The notes beneath the pieces were generated by a model. It was not told the origin of the DNA. It saw only the letters and a program-made list of their open reading frames with translations, and did no database searches. From Flavobacterium sharifuzzamanii (GTDB lineage: Bacteria > Bacteroidota > Bacteroidia > Flavobacteriales > Flavobacteriaceae), in contig NZ_QJGZ01000038.1 in NCBI RefSeq assembly GCF_003254585.1, forward strand, positions 124,001 through 188,000: DNA of 64,000 nt, read 5' to 3'. This document shows, piece by piece, positions 52,068 to 62,398 of the stretch; positions within the stretch are counted from its first letter, which is position 1, and each line of letters begins with the position of its first letter. Both the position numbers and the translations under genes were made by a program.

Positions 52068-55000
52068 TAGCTGTAAGGGTTTCTATTTGTATGTTTAAAG
52101 AGGATATGATAAAATCAATTTTTGGAAATACTTTCAGCATGCTTGTTAAAAACTCTTTCAAGGTTCCGTCTTTATCCGCATTGAATTTTATTTCGACGAA
52201 ACTTTTAAATAAATCCGTAAAAAGTAATTCTATTGGGATAATTTGTTTTTCTGATGTTTTAAGCGTTTCTGGATCTTGGCATCTCAAAATAGTGTAAAAC
52301 AATGAGGTATTTAGCGATATAAGCGTTTGTACTGCAGTAATTAGTTCCGGATTTTGAAGTTTAATGGCAGCGCCAACAACTGTCGATATTAAATTGAAGT
52401 TTTCTTGTGTGAATAATTCAGATAAATTATCATTTGATTTACCGGCAATGTAGCTCTCAATATTTTTTTGAACTTCGACAAATCTGTTTTCTGTTTCAGA
52501 AATTAAGCGATTAGTTTCTCTATTGAATTTATTTGAAACAGAAATTTCTTTTAAATTATAAATCGTTACAAGCGAATTGTTTATAAATAAACCAGCATTA
52601 TCAAGACATTTATTTCCTTCAACTGGTTTTCTAATTTCAATTAACCTTGGACCATCAGTAACCGAACCACATTTACCTTCGGCAATTAATGAAACAGAAA
52701 TAGAAGATTCATTGTATAAAGAAATTGGGCGTGTTATTGCATCTTTCTTATCTGTTTTTACTACTTCTTTATTGATTTCCCAGATGTATGTTGCGGCGTT
52801 TATAGAATTGTTATTTAGTGTTAGAATTCCGGTCGTAGCATCTACATTGTAACTTAAACTAGCAGTAGGCAGATCTAGAAGTGTAATGGTAAGATTGGAT
52901 GGTTTGTCGTCTATAAAAATGGTTACGATTTGGACGTCCTTAGATACCTCGCTTGGAGTGAACATATATTTTTCTCCGAATGTAACTTGAACTCCTTCTC
53001 CTAAAATTTGTGCCCCTTTTACATTAGGTTCTAGAGTAAGTTCTACAGGTTTATCGTTTCGGCAAAAAGATATTTTGTTTACTAATTTACCATCAACCAG
53101 TATTTTTGGATCTGGAATTTCAAAGCTTATAGGATGAGTGACTTTAAAATCGCAATTGCCATTGTCTGCATAAAGCATAACATCAAATGTAAATTTCTTT
53201 TGTGATTCACTGTTATACTTGTAGACGTGTGTTATTTCGGTTTTATCATCTGTAACCCAATCGGTTTTGTCTCCAAAATCCCAGGTATACTTATTTCCTT
53301 CGATATTTTCGCCAGTTATGGTAAAAGTGACTTCGGTTTCGTCAGCTCCTGGAGATTTTAAAGGAACACCAGCAAAATCGAATTTTGGTTTTTCAAAAAT
53401 GGTTATTTTGCAATCGGTATCAAAATTATTAACCGTAAAGGTTATAGGCTGGCCAATTAACTCTTTGCTTACTAAATTTGGGTCAAATACAAGTGCGCCA
53501 TATTCATTTACTGTTATTCCTCCATTTTGATCAGGTCTAACATTGGCTTTTACAAAACCTCCAGATGGAGACACTTTAAAAGGCAGAGGAGGTGTTTTGC
53601 TGTCAAAGCAAATTTTATCTACAGGTAAACTAAGACCAATATTGTTTTCATCACAACACAAATAAGGCAATGAAAAATCGGCAACAATTGGATTTAAAAT
53701 AGGAATGCCTTCTGTGAATTTTTCAAAATCCCCAGTTAAAGATGGTCTACGGGTATTATAATAATAGTAATAAGGCACTTTTTCTTCCAGATAGATCATT
53801 ATAAATGTGCCGCCTGGAATTACACCCGCTTTATGCTCGTAACCATGATTTTTGTTAAGATAATACTCGGTGAATTTCTGGATAGTTTTATCCAGTTCAT
53901 TAGCATTTACTGCTAGTATTATTATGTTGAATCCAAGACCATTATCTAGTCTAATTTGCTGGATTACTTTTAATGCTTCTTTGTAATTGCGCCCTTGATG
54001 ACCTTCAATTCTGTAAAAATCACTATCAAGATGTATTTCGAGCGGTTTTTTAGTATTTAATAAATCATCGTGGTAACTAACATTGTTTTTTTCTAACCCT
54101 AAAATAGTTTTATTAAAATCCCAAGCTTTAATAAGCGAATCTTTCACATCATTGTAAAAAGGAATAGCTTTTTTGCCCAATTTGCCCAATTGCAGAGAAG
54201 GTGTAATTTTTATATAATCATACGATGTATTGTAATTTTCTAATAGCTCTGTACTTCTCAGAATAAGACTGTACATTCTTTGTCTGGCTGTGTTTTCGCC
54301 ATAACATATTTTTATTTCTTCCTCAGAGTCTTTAGAAGCGTCTTCAAGGCAGTCATTGCAAGCGGTAAGGCTTTCTCCTGTAAGCAAAGGTGATTTGTAA
54401 AAAGCATGACGAAATTCAAAACAAGGTTCTGTTTTTATTAGTTCGCCAAGCATTAAGTGTTTTGGAAACGCATTAATATCAGGATAGCAATAACTATCCT
54501 CTATGTCGAGTAAAAGTGCTCTGATTTCATTGTAAGTATCAACAAGATCGTTAAGCAAATCATATCGATATTGAAAATCTGATGGAAGTACCGGATCTCC
54601 ATCAAAATTGAATAGTTCGGTTATCTTTTTTTGAATAACTTCTAAAACTACTGGCATATTTAAACCTGTCAGCAGCTTATTGTAGCCTTCCTGCAAATTT
54701 TTAACAACATTGTTTTTGAAAATTCCTTTCGTAAAAGTTTGTTTTAATGCTTCAAGATGAACAAAATCTTCTTTTTTTAGTACAATTCTATTTGATTTTA
54801 AATCTGGTAATGTATGATATAAATTGACATAATTGATTTTACCAATCATGCTGTCATAATTCATTATTTTTTTGGCAACGTCTTTACTGACAATTAAAAC
54901 TTTATAATTGCCCACAATTTCCAGTCCCTGATTGTCACACGAAAGGCTTACGCATAAGTCAGATTCTTTCTCATAAGACTCCAGATACAAAAGAATTACA

Positions 55001-55476
55001 GCATCTTTAATTTCAAATCCTGTGTTTGCTTTAAATTGTGCTAAAGCAAAATTAGGATCCTTTTCTTTTTTTTGCTGTTCTTCTGTTAAGAGTTCAAAAA
55101 GTGGCAATTGTTGGTTTGCACCTCCGTAGAAAAAAGGTTTATACGCCGCTTTTGTATTATCATAAACTTTACAGTGTGTATAGGTTTTTGAATCAAAATC
55201 GATTTTTTTGTTTCCCAATACATCTGCCTGATATAACTTAAAAAGATCACCATCTGTAGTTATACCAGTTCCTTGTGTTATTGAAATGGTTTTTGGAGAC
55301 TCATCATAACTTGGATAAAGTCCGCAAACTATACCAACGCCACTCAGGTAAACGCGCGATAGGCGATCCTGGTCGTCAAAAAAATCTACAACCTCATTAA
55401 GGTTTCCTTCTGTAAGTACCTGATTCTTTGTGAATCGTCGGTATTGTGTTGTTATTGTTGAAAGTTTTGCTGACAT
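52051..55476 (-). CDS. eCIS PKD-domain giant protein (possible fibre or baseplate-decorating protein)
   Basis: The N-terminal half of this 1141-residue protein (YRRFTKNQVLTEGNLNEVVDFFDDQDRLSRVYLSGVGIVCGL and onward) is a type found in Bacteroidota eCIS loci next to the baseplate genes. About residues 700-790 form a PKD-like domain (NKYTWDFGDKTDWV). Further Ig-like segments follow to about 980, then a helical tail. There is no signal peptide, so it is a structural part made in the cytoplasm. Position between the baseplate J and tape-measure genes suggests a tail-fibre-like or receptor-contacting role (Afp13-like position), but no fibre repeats are seen. Confidence 0.7.
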   Translation of the reverse strand: MSAKLSTITTQYRRFTKNQVLTEGNLNEVVDFFDDQDRLSRVYLSGVGIVCGLYPSYDESPKTISITQGTGITTDGDLFKLYQADVLGNKKIDFDSKTYTHCKVYDNTKAAYKPFFYGGANQQLPLFELLTEEQQKKEKDPNFALAQFKANTGFEIKDAVILLYLESYEKESDLCVSLSCDNQGLEIVGNYKVLIVSKDVAKKIMNYDSMIGKINYVNLYHTLPDLKSNRIVLKKEDFVHLEALKQTFTKGIFKNNVVKNLQEGYNKLLTGLNMPVVLEVIQKKITELFNFDGDPVLPSDFQYRYDLLNDLVDTYNEIRALLLDIEDSYCYPDINAFPKHLMLGELIKTEPCFEFRHAFYKSPLLTGESLTACNDCLEDASKDSEEEIKICYGENTARQRMYSLILRSTELLENYNTSYDYIKITPSLQLGKLGKKAIPFYNDVKDSLIKAWDFNKTILGLEKNNVSYHDDLLNTKKPLEIHLDSDFYRIEGHQGRNYKEALKVIQQIRLDNGLGFNIIILAVNANELDKTIQKFTEYYLNKNHGYEHKAGVIPGGTFIMIYLEEKVPYYYYYNTRRPSLTGDFEKFTEGIPILNPIVADFSLPYLCCDENNIGLSLPVDKICFDSKTPPLPFKVSPSGGFVKANVRPDQNGGITVNEYGALVFDPNLVSKELIGQPITFTVNNFDTDCKITIFEKPKFDFAGVPLKSPGADETEVTFTITGENIEGNKYTWDFGDKTDWVTDDKTEITHVYKYNSESQKKFTFDVMLYADNGNCDFKVTHPISFEIPDPKILVDGKLVNKISFCRNDKPVELTLEPNVKGAQILGEGVQVTFGEKYMFTPSEVSKDVQIVTIFIDDKPSNLTITLLDLPTASLSYNVDATTGILTLNNNSINAATYIWEINKEVVKTDKKDAITRPISLYNESSISVSLIAEGKCGSVTDGPRLIEIRKPVEGNKCLDNAGLFINNSLVTIYNLKEISVSNKFNRETNRLISETENRFVEVQKNIESYIAGKSNDNLSELFTQENFNLISTVVGAAIKLQNPELITAVQTLISLNTSLFYTILRCQDPETLKTSEKQIIPIELLFTDLFKSFVEIKFNADKDGTLKEFLTSMLKVFPKIDFIISSLNIQIETLTASAKFK

Positions 55477-55487
55477 GGCAATAGTTT

Positions 55488-58196
55488 TTATAGTGATCCT
55501 AAATTCGTTTTTCCTAGTATAATTTTATCTGACAATCGCTCGTTTTCATCACTGCAGTCAAATAGACGTCCTATTGGGTAAACATTGTCCAGACTGGTTA
55601 GTGATTTAATAAAACTGATTAATTGCGGTTCTGGCTGTTCTTGATTCAAATCGGTTTTAGCGATTAAATATTCTTTGTATGTTTTTTCAAATTGAACGAG
55701 TTGGTTTTCTGCGGGATCTTTTACATCTTTTTCCCTATATCCAATCCAACATACTTTTGCTAGAACGTGAGCAGGCAATTCTTCTTTGATTATTTTTTCT
55801 ATATAATTTCTAAAATCGGTATTAGCAAATCGCAATGTATATCCTGGCAACACTACGCTCACGCGATAGGAATAGGGATCTATAGGTTCGCAATCGCCAC
55901 ACTCTTCGGCGCAGATTGGCATGAAAGTATCTGGATTTACTGTGGTCTGATTTACATCTGGACGCAACATCATGTGTTCGACCAAAAACATTCCTTCTTC
56001 TGTAAAATCTTCTTTCATGAATTGAATCAAGTCTAGAATCGATTTTTCTAAATCTGCCAGATTAGTATAGTATTCAAATCTTCGCGCAATAATACGGTCT
56101 GGATTTTTCTTGTCTTTAATGGGTATGGCTGGATTGATAATATCATAAGAATATTTTCCTGCATCTGACTGCTGAATTAAAATATTATCGATAATAGCTA
56201 AATCTTTTACAGTACCGTTTTTAAAAGCCTCTTTTATTTTATATTCACGAGTTTGAATAATCTGTAATACAGCAAAATAAAGTTCCTTATTTGCAGCAGA
56301 AGTGTCAAAGTATTCAGCGGTTGAAGAAAGCACAATTTCATTATTTGTATCGACAATTCGCCATCTATAAACCGATTGATTGTCTGAATCAATAAAATTG
56401 TACATCTGGACAAACGAATTGGAAAGATTTCTGCGACTGTAATCTCTAATACCAATGAGTCTCGAAATCCTTTTTTCTGCTCCTGAAACATTATTTGTAT
56501 TCCATAAATTGGCAATGGGCTGTTTGTAATAATCAAAAGCATTGCCGCGCTCTTTGCTTACGACTTTATAATCTTTCAAAAAGTTTTCTTTGTCGCGCAG
56601 TACAACTTGATCTGTAGTATTGCCGTAAATGGTTTTATTGACAAAAACGTATTCTGAAAAATTCTCGGCAAAACGAGATAATAAATGGTCTAAAATTTTA
56701 TTTCTTCGTTCGATATTATTGTCCTGCTGGTCAAAAAGCAGTTCTGTAATGCTGTCGTCAGTATAATTATCATATCCGTCTACAATGTCATTTGCGCCTT
56801 CAATATCTTTAATTACTTGAGTAAAGAGAGTTCGTGTCAAATTTCCGCTTACGGAAAGCAATTCGCTTACCTGACCTAATTGTTTAAAATAACTTCCCAA
56901 TATCTGGTCAAAAAATAAAAGATATCCCTTTAATTGTTTTGCTTTAGATTTACGCTCAACAGATGCTCTGGTTGGAAGACCCACTTCGCCAATACCATAG
57001 GTTTCAGGAAAATCATTTTGTATGGTGGTATAAAAATCAGTATTGAGATATTCGCCATTTGGTATTTCTAATTCTTTATTTTGGCTGGCGTTGGTTGTAG
57101 CTTTGTCTTTTTCTGCTTTTATAGCGTCTAAATATTTTTTTACCTTCGCCTGATTGATGTTAAGAGGCAATAATCCTTTGTTGTAGTTGAAAACACTTTT
57201 GACACAAACAACAGGTTTTTGATAAGGAGCAAGGCAGATAAGCCATTTGTTTTCCAAGTCATCACCACCGCAGTTTCCTAAAGAAATATCTTTTATTAAG
57301 ATTACATCTGGCACCGACATGATTATTCTCATGATGTCAGAGAGACGCACTTCGTTTCTCAAATCGGCTTTAAGCAATTCTTTTGTGTCGATAAAACCGT
57401 TTTCTAAAGATGGGCCGTCAAAAATTTCCAAAGTCGAATATCCTTTGTCAATCATTTGCTTTAGCGAATAAAAATTGACAGTTGTAGATAAGTAACTTTC
57501 AAGGGCATGAAGAACATTGGCATGAACCAATTCTTCATCGGCTTCAGTATTTACTTCAATATCAGCACATATTTTTATAGGATAGTCTACTACTTTTTTG
57601 ATATCGACAAGATCTTCACAAAGGTTTCTGTTAGCATGATACTGTTTTCTTATTTTTTCTTTAACAGCTTCTATATCTGCGGGTTTTGAACTTTCAAAAT
57701 CTACATACAAATCATACAAACCATTTAGTTTAAAAGTTTTTCTTAAGTTATCTGGTAGATTTTCATAATCCTTAAAATCATATGAAAGCTGATTTTTTTT
57801 GCAGTCAACATATACTTTTTTCTCATGTTTGGCGAGCCAGCAGTTTCGAACGCCTTCTATATCTATAAACAGTTTTCGGTAATCATTTTGTGTTACTGGA
57901 CTTGATGATAATACTTCTGAAGCTTTAAAAAACTGTTTTGGAATGCCTTTATTAATATCGTCTGATGCGAGAATATTTTCTATAGGAAGATTAAGTCTCA
58001 TGCCAAGATCTGAAATGGCATAAGAAAGCATCTCCAGCATCGTGATACCTGGATCATGCTCATTAAAATCAGTCCAAAATTTACTGCCAAAAGACTCGAT
58101 ATATTCGATTCCTTTTTTTCTTAAATAAAAGAAATCCAAATCGTCCTCTGATGCCGATTTTTTAGGAATGGTGATATGTGGGTTTAGTATTGACAT
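55488..58196 (-). CDS. eCIS baseplate protein, Afp12-like
   Basis: This 902-residue cytoplasmic structural protein has an N-terminal FWTDFNEHDPGITMLEMLSYAISDLGMRLNLP, typical of the eCIS/phage baseplate wedge proteins (gp6/J type, Afp12-like). VLSSSPVTQNDYRKLFIDIEGVRNCWL is next, and a long body with a C-terminal HVLAKVCWIG segment follows. Together with the next protein it would form the wedge ring around the spike. The start overlaps the preceding baseplate gene end by 13 bp. Confidence 0.85.
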   Translation of the reverse strand: MSILNPHITIPKKSASEDDLDFFYLRKKGIEYIESFGSKFWTDFNEHDPGITMLEMLSYAISDLGMRLNLPIENILASDDINKGIPKQFFKASEVLSSSPVTQNDYRKLFIDIEGVRNCWLAKHEKKVYVDCKKNQLSYDFKDYENLPDNLRKTFKLNGLYDLYVDFESSKPADIEAVKEKIRKQYHANRNLCEDLVDIKKVVDYPIKICADIEVNTEADEELVHANVLHALESYLSTTVNFYSLKQMIDKGYSTLEIFDGPSLENGFIDTKELLKADLRNEVRLSDIMRIIMSVPDVILIKDISLGNCGGDDLENKWLICLAPYQKPVVCVKSVFNYNKGLLPLNINQAKVKKYLDAIKAEKDKATTNASQNKELEIPNGEYLNTDFYTTIQNDFPETYGIGEVGLPTRASVERKSKAKQLKGYLLFFDQILGSYFKQLGQVSELLSVSGNLTRTLFTQVIKDIEGANDIVDGYDNYTDDSITELLFDQQDNNIERRNKILDHLLSRFAENFSEYVFVNKTIYGNTTDQVVLRDKENFLKDYKVVSKERGNAFDYYKQPIANLWNTNNVSGAEKRISRLIGIRDYSRRNLSNSFVQMYNFIDSDNQSVYRWRIVDTNNEIVLSSTAEYFDTSAANKELYFAVLQIIQTREYKIKEAFKNGTVKDLAIIDNILIQQSDAGKYSYDIINPAIPIKDKKNPDRIIARRFEYYTNLADLEKSILDLIQFMKEDFTEEGMFLVEHMMLRPDVNQTTVNPDTFMPICAEECGDCEPIDPYSYRVSVVLPGYTLRFANTDFRNYIEKIIKEELPAHVLAKVCWIGYREKDVKDPAENQLVQFEKTYKEYLIAKTDLNQEQPEPQLISFIKSLTSLDNVYPIGRLFDCSDENERLSDKIILGKTNLGSL

Positions 58197-61100
58197 TTTT
58201 CAGGTTCTTGTGGGGTTATTTTTTTGCAAGTATCTATATCGGTACTGATAATGTGGTTTTTAACAGAGACTAAAATGTTTTTTGGACTTGAAGGCGATAA
58301 CGTAGTTTGAAAATCTAATAGATAAGCTTTGGCATCATTCTTATCTGTATCTTCTAATGTTTTGGGCTCTTCTTTATTTGTTTTATCAATGTATATTGCC
58401 ATTTCTAGCATAGATAAAAAATCTACGTAATATAAATTTTCGATATATTCTATAACAACACTGCGTTGTAGTTCAACTCCGAATATGATTTGTTTTGAAG
58501 TGTCGAAGGCCCAAGGAGATAGAAATTTTATAAGATCTTCATTAAGCTGTTTTTTATAGAAATTCTCATCGTATTCTGGATAAAACTTTACCTTCAGTTT
58601 TACTATAACTTTTTCATAATCTGGATTAATGACTTTTGCAGAAACTAACATTGAATTTTTAGAATTAATAAAACTCTCGATGCTGTTTAAAGTCGCCGTG
58701 CTTACTCTTGGCTCATAAATATCGAATACATTTTTGTCGACGATATCTGGAATTACAACCAACGTTACTTTCCCCGGAGCTAAAAAAGAGGTGTCTTTAC
58801 CTGAAATAAATGTATGATTAAGGCATTTTACTCTAAAAGCATTTGGAAATTCCTGTAAAATAAGATGCTCATAATCCCAAAGCGTTATCGCTCTGTTTTT
58901 GTGGCGCAGACGTTCGCTTACACGCAGATAATAGGAGGGGTCTGATTCTAATGGTTTTCCATCAAATGAATTAAATGGCTGTTCAATGCTTTTAATTTGT
59001 GGAACTCTTGTAATTAATTTAGATATTGTTTTCGCAGGTAATGTACTTTCTAAATGTGCTAAATTATTGTTGTTGTCAAAAAATTGTGCGGTAACAACTT
59101 GAGTTTTCACATCGATAACTTTGCAAACTGCATTATAATCTTTGTGCATTTTTGCTTTGATCCAAATGGTATTGGCAGGAAACAGCGTATTGTCATTAGT
59201 TGCCTGTTTTGGAATGCCGAATTTTACGATACCTGATTTTAAAAAGTTATCGATACCATTTGCTAAAATATCCTTATCAAGATTTTTCCAGTAATTATTG
59301 CATAATATGTACCATTCTACCTTTTGTATTCCTGTAAAAGTATCAACGCTGGTGTTTTCGCTTCCTTCTAATATTTGAAATAATAACGAAATTTGTTGCA
59401 TTATTTCGGCATCTTGAAAACCAACATAAAATTCTCCTCCATTGCAATAATCAGGAACCAAACAGCTAGCGATTGGAGCAGAAGGATCTAAGATTTCTTT
59501 TTTGATGGCTTGCTGTTTCAAATAAGAATGTTCTTCCTGCTGGCCAAAAGGAGCTTCATGAAACAATTTTATTCGGTTAGATTCGTAGGCAGAAAGAGTA
59601 AAATCAATGTTTTCCTCAGAAAAAACAATACTTTCCTCAGCAGAATAATCCAGACTGATGCTTTCTACAACAGGAGTGTAAGGTTCATTTGGAATTGGTG
59701 TTGTTGGCTCGTCCGCCACATTCATTATGGCCAAAGTATATATTTTTGGAAATAACGAATGCAAAAATGACTGATTTAAGGTCAATCGTATAGGTCCGCT
59801 TTTCCCAGGGCCATAATCGCCTTTTACATGGATATTCGATTCGAATGCATTATCTTCTTCATCATCAGCGTCAAATAAATTGACTGTTTCATCCTGTTCG
59901 TCCCAAACTTCTTTATCTAAGACAGATAAGGTTGCTTTAAAGTAGTTCTCAATAACAATTCCAGCGTTTGGGTCTATTTCGGGCGTTTCGGGTGTTTCTT
60001 CAACAGCTTCTATTTCCTCATTAATCTCTATAGGAGCTTTTATTTTCGAATTGTTTTTTTTGGAAATACCATCTTCAGGTTGGTTGGCGCTCATCATTTT
60101 TTTAACGCTCTCCTTTGGGAAAATCGCATCAAGAAAACTCTGTTTGCTTACGGTTTCAAGGAAACTATTTTTGTAAGCAGCATAATGAGTTACAAATGAT
60201 AAAGGAGTGTTTTTCCACTTTATGTTAATATAGGCGTCAGTCCAATTTTTAGAAAAGATTTCAGGATAGTTTATGATAAATGAACTGTTTTTTTCAGGCT
60301 GGGTTGTAAAAGGGAAAAAAGGTTTTGCTGCATTAAGGGCTCCAGTATCACTTTCTAAGATAAGAGATTTTACATCCTTAACCTCAACTTTTGCCGTAAT
60401 GTTTGTTATTGGTTTTGTAACTAGACTTCTAAAAAGAGTATGGCCTTTTTTATCTTGCGTGTTAATTAAAAATCGAATCACTGGCAGTTCTGTAGAGAAA
60501 AATTCGCCTAAAACTGACTGATCGTAGTTAGCAATTGCGGGATTATCTTTTGGGATCTTAAAAACCAATTTTAATTGGTTGCTGCTAATGCTCGTATATT
60601 GACTCACATTTTTAAAAGAGAGGTCTGTGCTAAGCTTAATATTTCCAATCCATCCCTTTTTTCCGCTATATAGGATGCTGATATTATTCAAAAGATCATT
60701 TGTATCCAATAGATCATGAAAAGTTAAAACCTCATCAAAATCAATTGTGATGTCAATATTTCTGTCGCCTTCTTTAAGATTAAATAATTCCGAAGCTATT
60801 GCGAAACCCAGTTTAGCATCGTCTAGTTTTGGATATTTCTCTTCTTTGGAAGTATATCCAAAAGGAAACCAATATGGAGAATCTTCTTTTAACGGTTCGC
60901 CTTTTCCATCTAGAGAATTAGCTATTTCGCTACATTTAATTTCACCCAAATTAATGTCATTGTACACACTTTTTAAATACGCTATATGGGCTTTATTGGC
61001 AATAAATTCTTCTGTGGTTTTGTAAATTAGTTTTTTGCCATCGGGATCTTTTCCAGCATCAAGTTCTGTGTTTGCATCGATTTTTTCTTCGGCGACTTTT

Positions 61101-61618
61101 TTTGCCAGTTCAAAAATGATACTGACTTTATCTGCTTTTGCAGGCAGTTTTTCAATTTGAAGTATGTCTTTATAGAAAAAATCTAAATGTTTTTTGGTAA
61201 TGCCATTAAGTTTGTTTTGTGATAATTCTAATAATTTTAAAAAACACACAAACAAGGTTAGGTGAGGAGTAAGGTCTTGATTGATATTGGCAGTTGATAA
61301 TGTTTTGGTGATATTTTCTTTTAAATAGCCATATCTTTCATCTGTTCTTTGTGGGATGTTGCCATTTGGAAGATTATCTTTTGAAAAGCCGAAATAATTG
61401 AAAAGCTCCTGCCAGTTGCCTTCTGGTTTTTTATCGTTATTCGTATCGAAAAAGTTGACTTCTTTTGCAAAATTATAAGCAAATAACAGCCAGTCTTCAA
61501 TAGTAAAATCATGAAGTTTCAGGTTGCTAGGCTCTAGTGCATCACTAAAGCGTTCTTCCTGATTAACTCCATTTCTTTTAAAAATAACATTGTCTATTTG
61601 GCTGCCGTTGGTGCTCAT
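58184..61618 (-). CDS. eCIS baseplate J-like protein, Afp11-like
   Basis: This 1144-residue protein has the characteristic C-terminal region YYLRVSERLRHKNRAITLWDYEHLILQEFPNAFRVKCLNHT and PEYDENFYKKQLNEDLIKFLSPWAFD. The final strand is IIFGVELQRSVVIEYIENL. These are typical of baseplate J/gp47-type proteins (Afp11). The large N-terminal part is extended relative to phage J and includes an acidic low-complexity stretch near residue 550. It forms baseplate wedges with its partner at 55488-58196. Confidence 0.88.
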   Translation of the reverse strand: MSTNGSQIDNVIFKRNGVNQEERFSDALEPSNLKLHDFTIEDWLLFAYNFAKEVNFFDTNNDKKPEGNWQELFNYFGFSKDNLPNGNIPQRTDERYGYLKENITKTLSTANINQDLTPHLTLFVCFLKLLELSQNKLNGITKKHLDFFYKDILQIEKLPAKADKVSIIFELAKKVAEEKIDANTELDAGKDPDGKKLIYKTTEEFIANKAHIAYLKSVYNDINLGEIKCSEIANSLDGKGEPLKEDSPYWFPFGYTSKEEKYPKLDDAKLGFAIASELFNLKEGDRNIDITIDFDEVLTFHDLLDTNDLLNNISILYSGKKGWIGNIKLSTDLSFKNVSQYTSISSNQLKLVFKIPKDNPAIANYDQSVLGEFFSTELPVIRFLINTQDKKGHTLFRSLVTKPITNITAKVEVKDVKSLILESDTGALNAAKPFFPFTTQPEKNSSFIINYPEIFSKNWTDAYINIKWKNTPLSFVTHYAAYKNSFLETVSKQSFLDAIFPKESVKKMMSANQPEDGISKKNNSKIKAPIEINEEIEAVEETPETPEIDPNAGIVIENYFKATLSVLDKEVWDEQDETVNLFDADDEEDNAFESNIHVKGDYGPGKSGPIRLTLNQSFLHSLFPKIYTLAIMNVADEPTTPIPNEPYTPVVESISLDYSAEESIVFSEENIDFTLSAYESNRIKLFHEAPFGQQEEHSYLKQQAIKKEILDPSAPIASCLVPDYCNGGEFYVGFQDAEIMQQISLLFQILEGSENTSVDTFTGIQKVEWYILCNNYWKNLDKDILANGIDNFLKSGIVKFGIPKQATNDNTLFPANTIWIKAKMHKDYNAVCKVIDVKTQVVTAQFFDNNNNLAHLESTLPAKTISKLITRVPQIKSIEQPFNSFDGKPLESDPSYYLRVSERLRHKNRAITLWDYEHLILQEFPNAFRVKCLNHTFISGKDTSFLAPGKVTLVVIPDIVDKNVFDIYEPRVSTATLNSIESFINSKNSMLVSAKVINPDYEKVIVKLKVKFYPEYDENFYKKQLNEDLIKFLSPWAFDTSKQIIFGVELQRSVVIEYIENLYYVDFLSMLEMAIYIDKTNKEEPKTLEDTDKNDAKAYLLDFQTTLSPSSPKNILVSVKNHIISTDIDTCKKITPQEPEKCQY

Positions 61619-61631
61619 AGCTTATAAACTT

Positions 61632-62042
61632 TTAAACATTAGTGCCTTCTTCTTTGTAAAAAGGATAAACAAGATTGCTTCTTGAATTCGTACTTCTTAT
61701 TCTATAATCGATTATGACTAATAATTCTCCTTCTAAATCATCACTTTGTGTGATATCGATTTTTTCAACATCAATTCGCGGTTCATAATATAAAATCGCC
61801 GTTTTTATGAGTTCTGAAACATAGGTTTTTAGTGTTCTATCTAATGTTTCAAAAAGCAATTCGTCCATATTACAACCATATCTGGGCAGCATAATGCGTT
61901 CGCCTATTTTGGTAGAAAGCAATATCTCCAGACTGCTTTTAATGTCTGCCTCATCAGATGTCATTACAACTGCTTTACTGTTCTTTTTGAACTCTGGCGG
62001 AAAACTCCATCCAGTACCTAAAAAAGCTTCTTTATTTTCCAT
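61632..62042 (-). CDS. gp25-like baseplate protein (Afp9-like)
   Basis: I choose the ATG at 62040-62042 (MENKEAFLGTGWSFPPEF), because it starts 2 bp after the PAAR gene stop and matches the usual start of gp25/W proteins. An upstream in-frame reading from 62069 would run through the PAAR gene. The 136-residue product carries ILLSTKIGERIMLPRYGCNMDELLFE, the gp25 signature including the conserved E-R-x-(M/L) and polar tail. It links baseplate wedges and initiates sheath polymerisation. Confidence 0.9.
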   Translation of the reverse strand: MENKEAFLGTGWSFPPEFKKNSKAVVMTSDEADIKSSLEILLSTKIGERIMLPRYGCNMDELLFETLDRTLKTYVSELIKTAILYYEPRIDVEKIDITQSDDLEGELLVIIDYRIRSTNSRSNLVYPFYKEEGTNV

Positions 62043-62044
62043 AA

Positions 62045-62335
62045 TCAGCCTATTAAAACGGTTGGACATCCTAATACAATTGTGCCTCCATGCGCAGTTG
62101 AATCTCCCATTCTTGCGGCTGGTTTTCCTCCAATTAGCACTGTGGCTGAGCCCGCAATAATACTATCCGGAGGACCTGTACAAACTATCATATCTCCAAG
62201 ACATGCTGCTGGTTGACCGCCTATGAGTACTGTTGGTGAGCCTGGCGGTAATATTGGTCCGCCAACATGAGGTACGGTTCCTGTTACCATTGGACAAACA
62301 TGCATATCGTTTATTCTTGCGGCTGGTGCTCCCAT
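62045..62335 (-). CDS. PAAR-domain spike tip
   Basis: This 96-residue protein is built of repeated PAAR units (GAPAARINDMHVC, GGPILPPGSPTVLIGGQPAA, GSATVLIGGKPAARMGDST, GGTIVLGCPTVLIG) that fold into a cone with a metal-binding tip. It caps the VgrG spike and can carry an effector. It is placed between the spike gene and the gp25 gene, as in other eCIS operons. Confidence 0.93.
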   Translation of the reverse strand: MGAPAARINDMHVCPMVTGTVPHVGGPILPPGSPTVLIGGQPAACLGDMIVCTGPPDSIIAGSATVLIGGKPAARMGDSTAHGGTIVLGCPTVLIG

Positions 62336-62398
62336 AATTGCTTATTTTTATAGTTAACCTTTTGTTTAAGTGTTTTGTAATAGAAGACATAATATGAG

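Noticed and set aside
62043..62069. Longer gp25-like protein start within the PAAR gene
   Set aside because: MENKEAFLGTGWSFPPEF is the usual family start and follows the PAAR stop by 2 bp.
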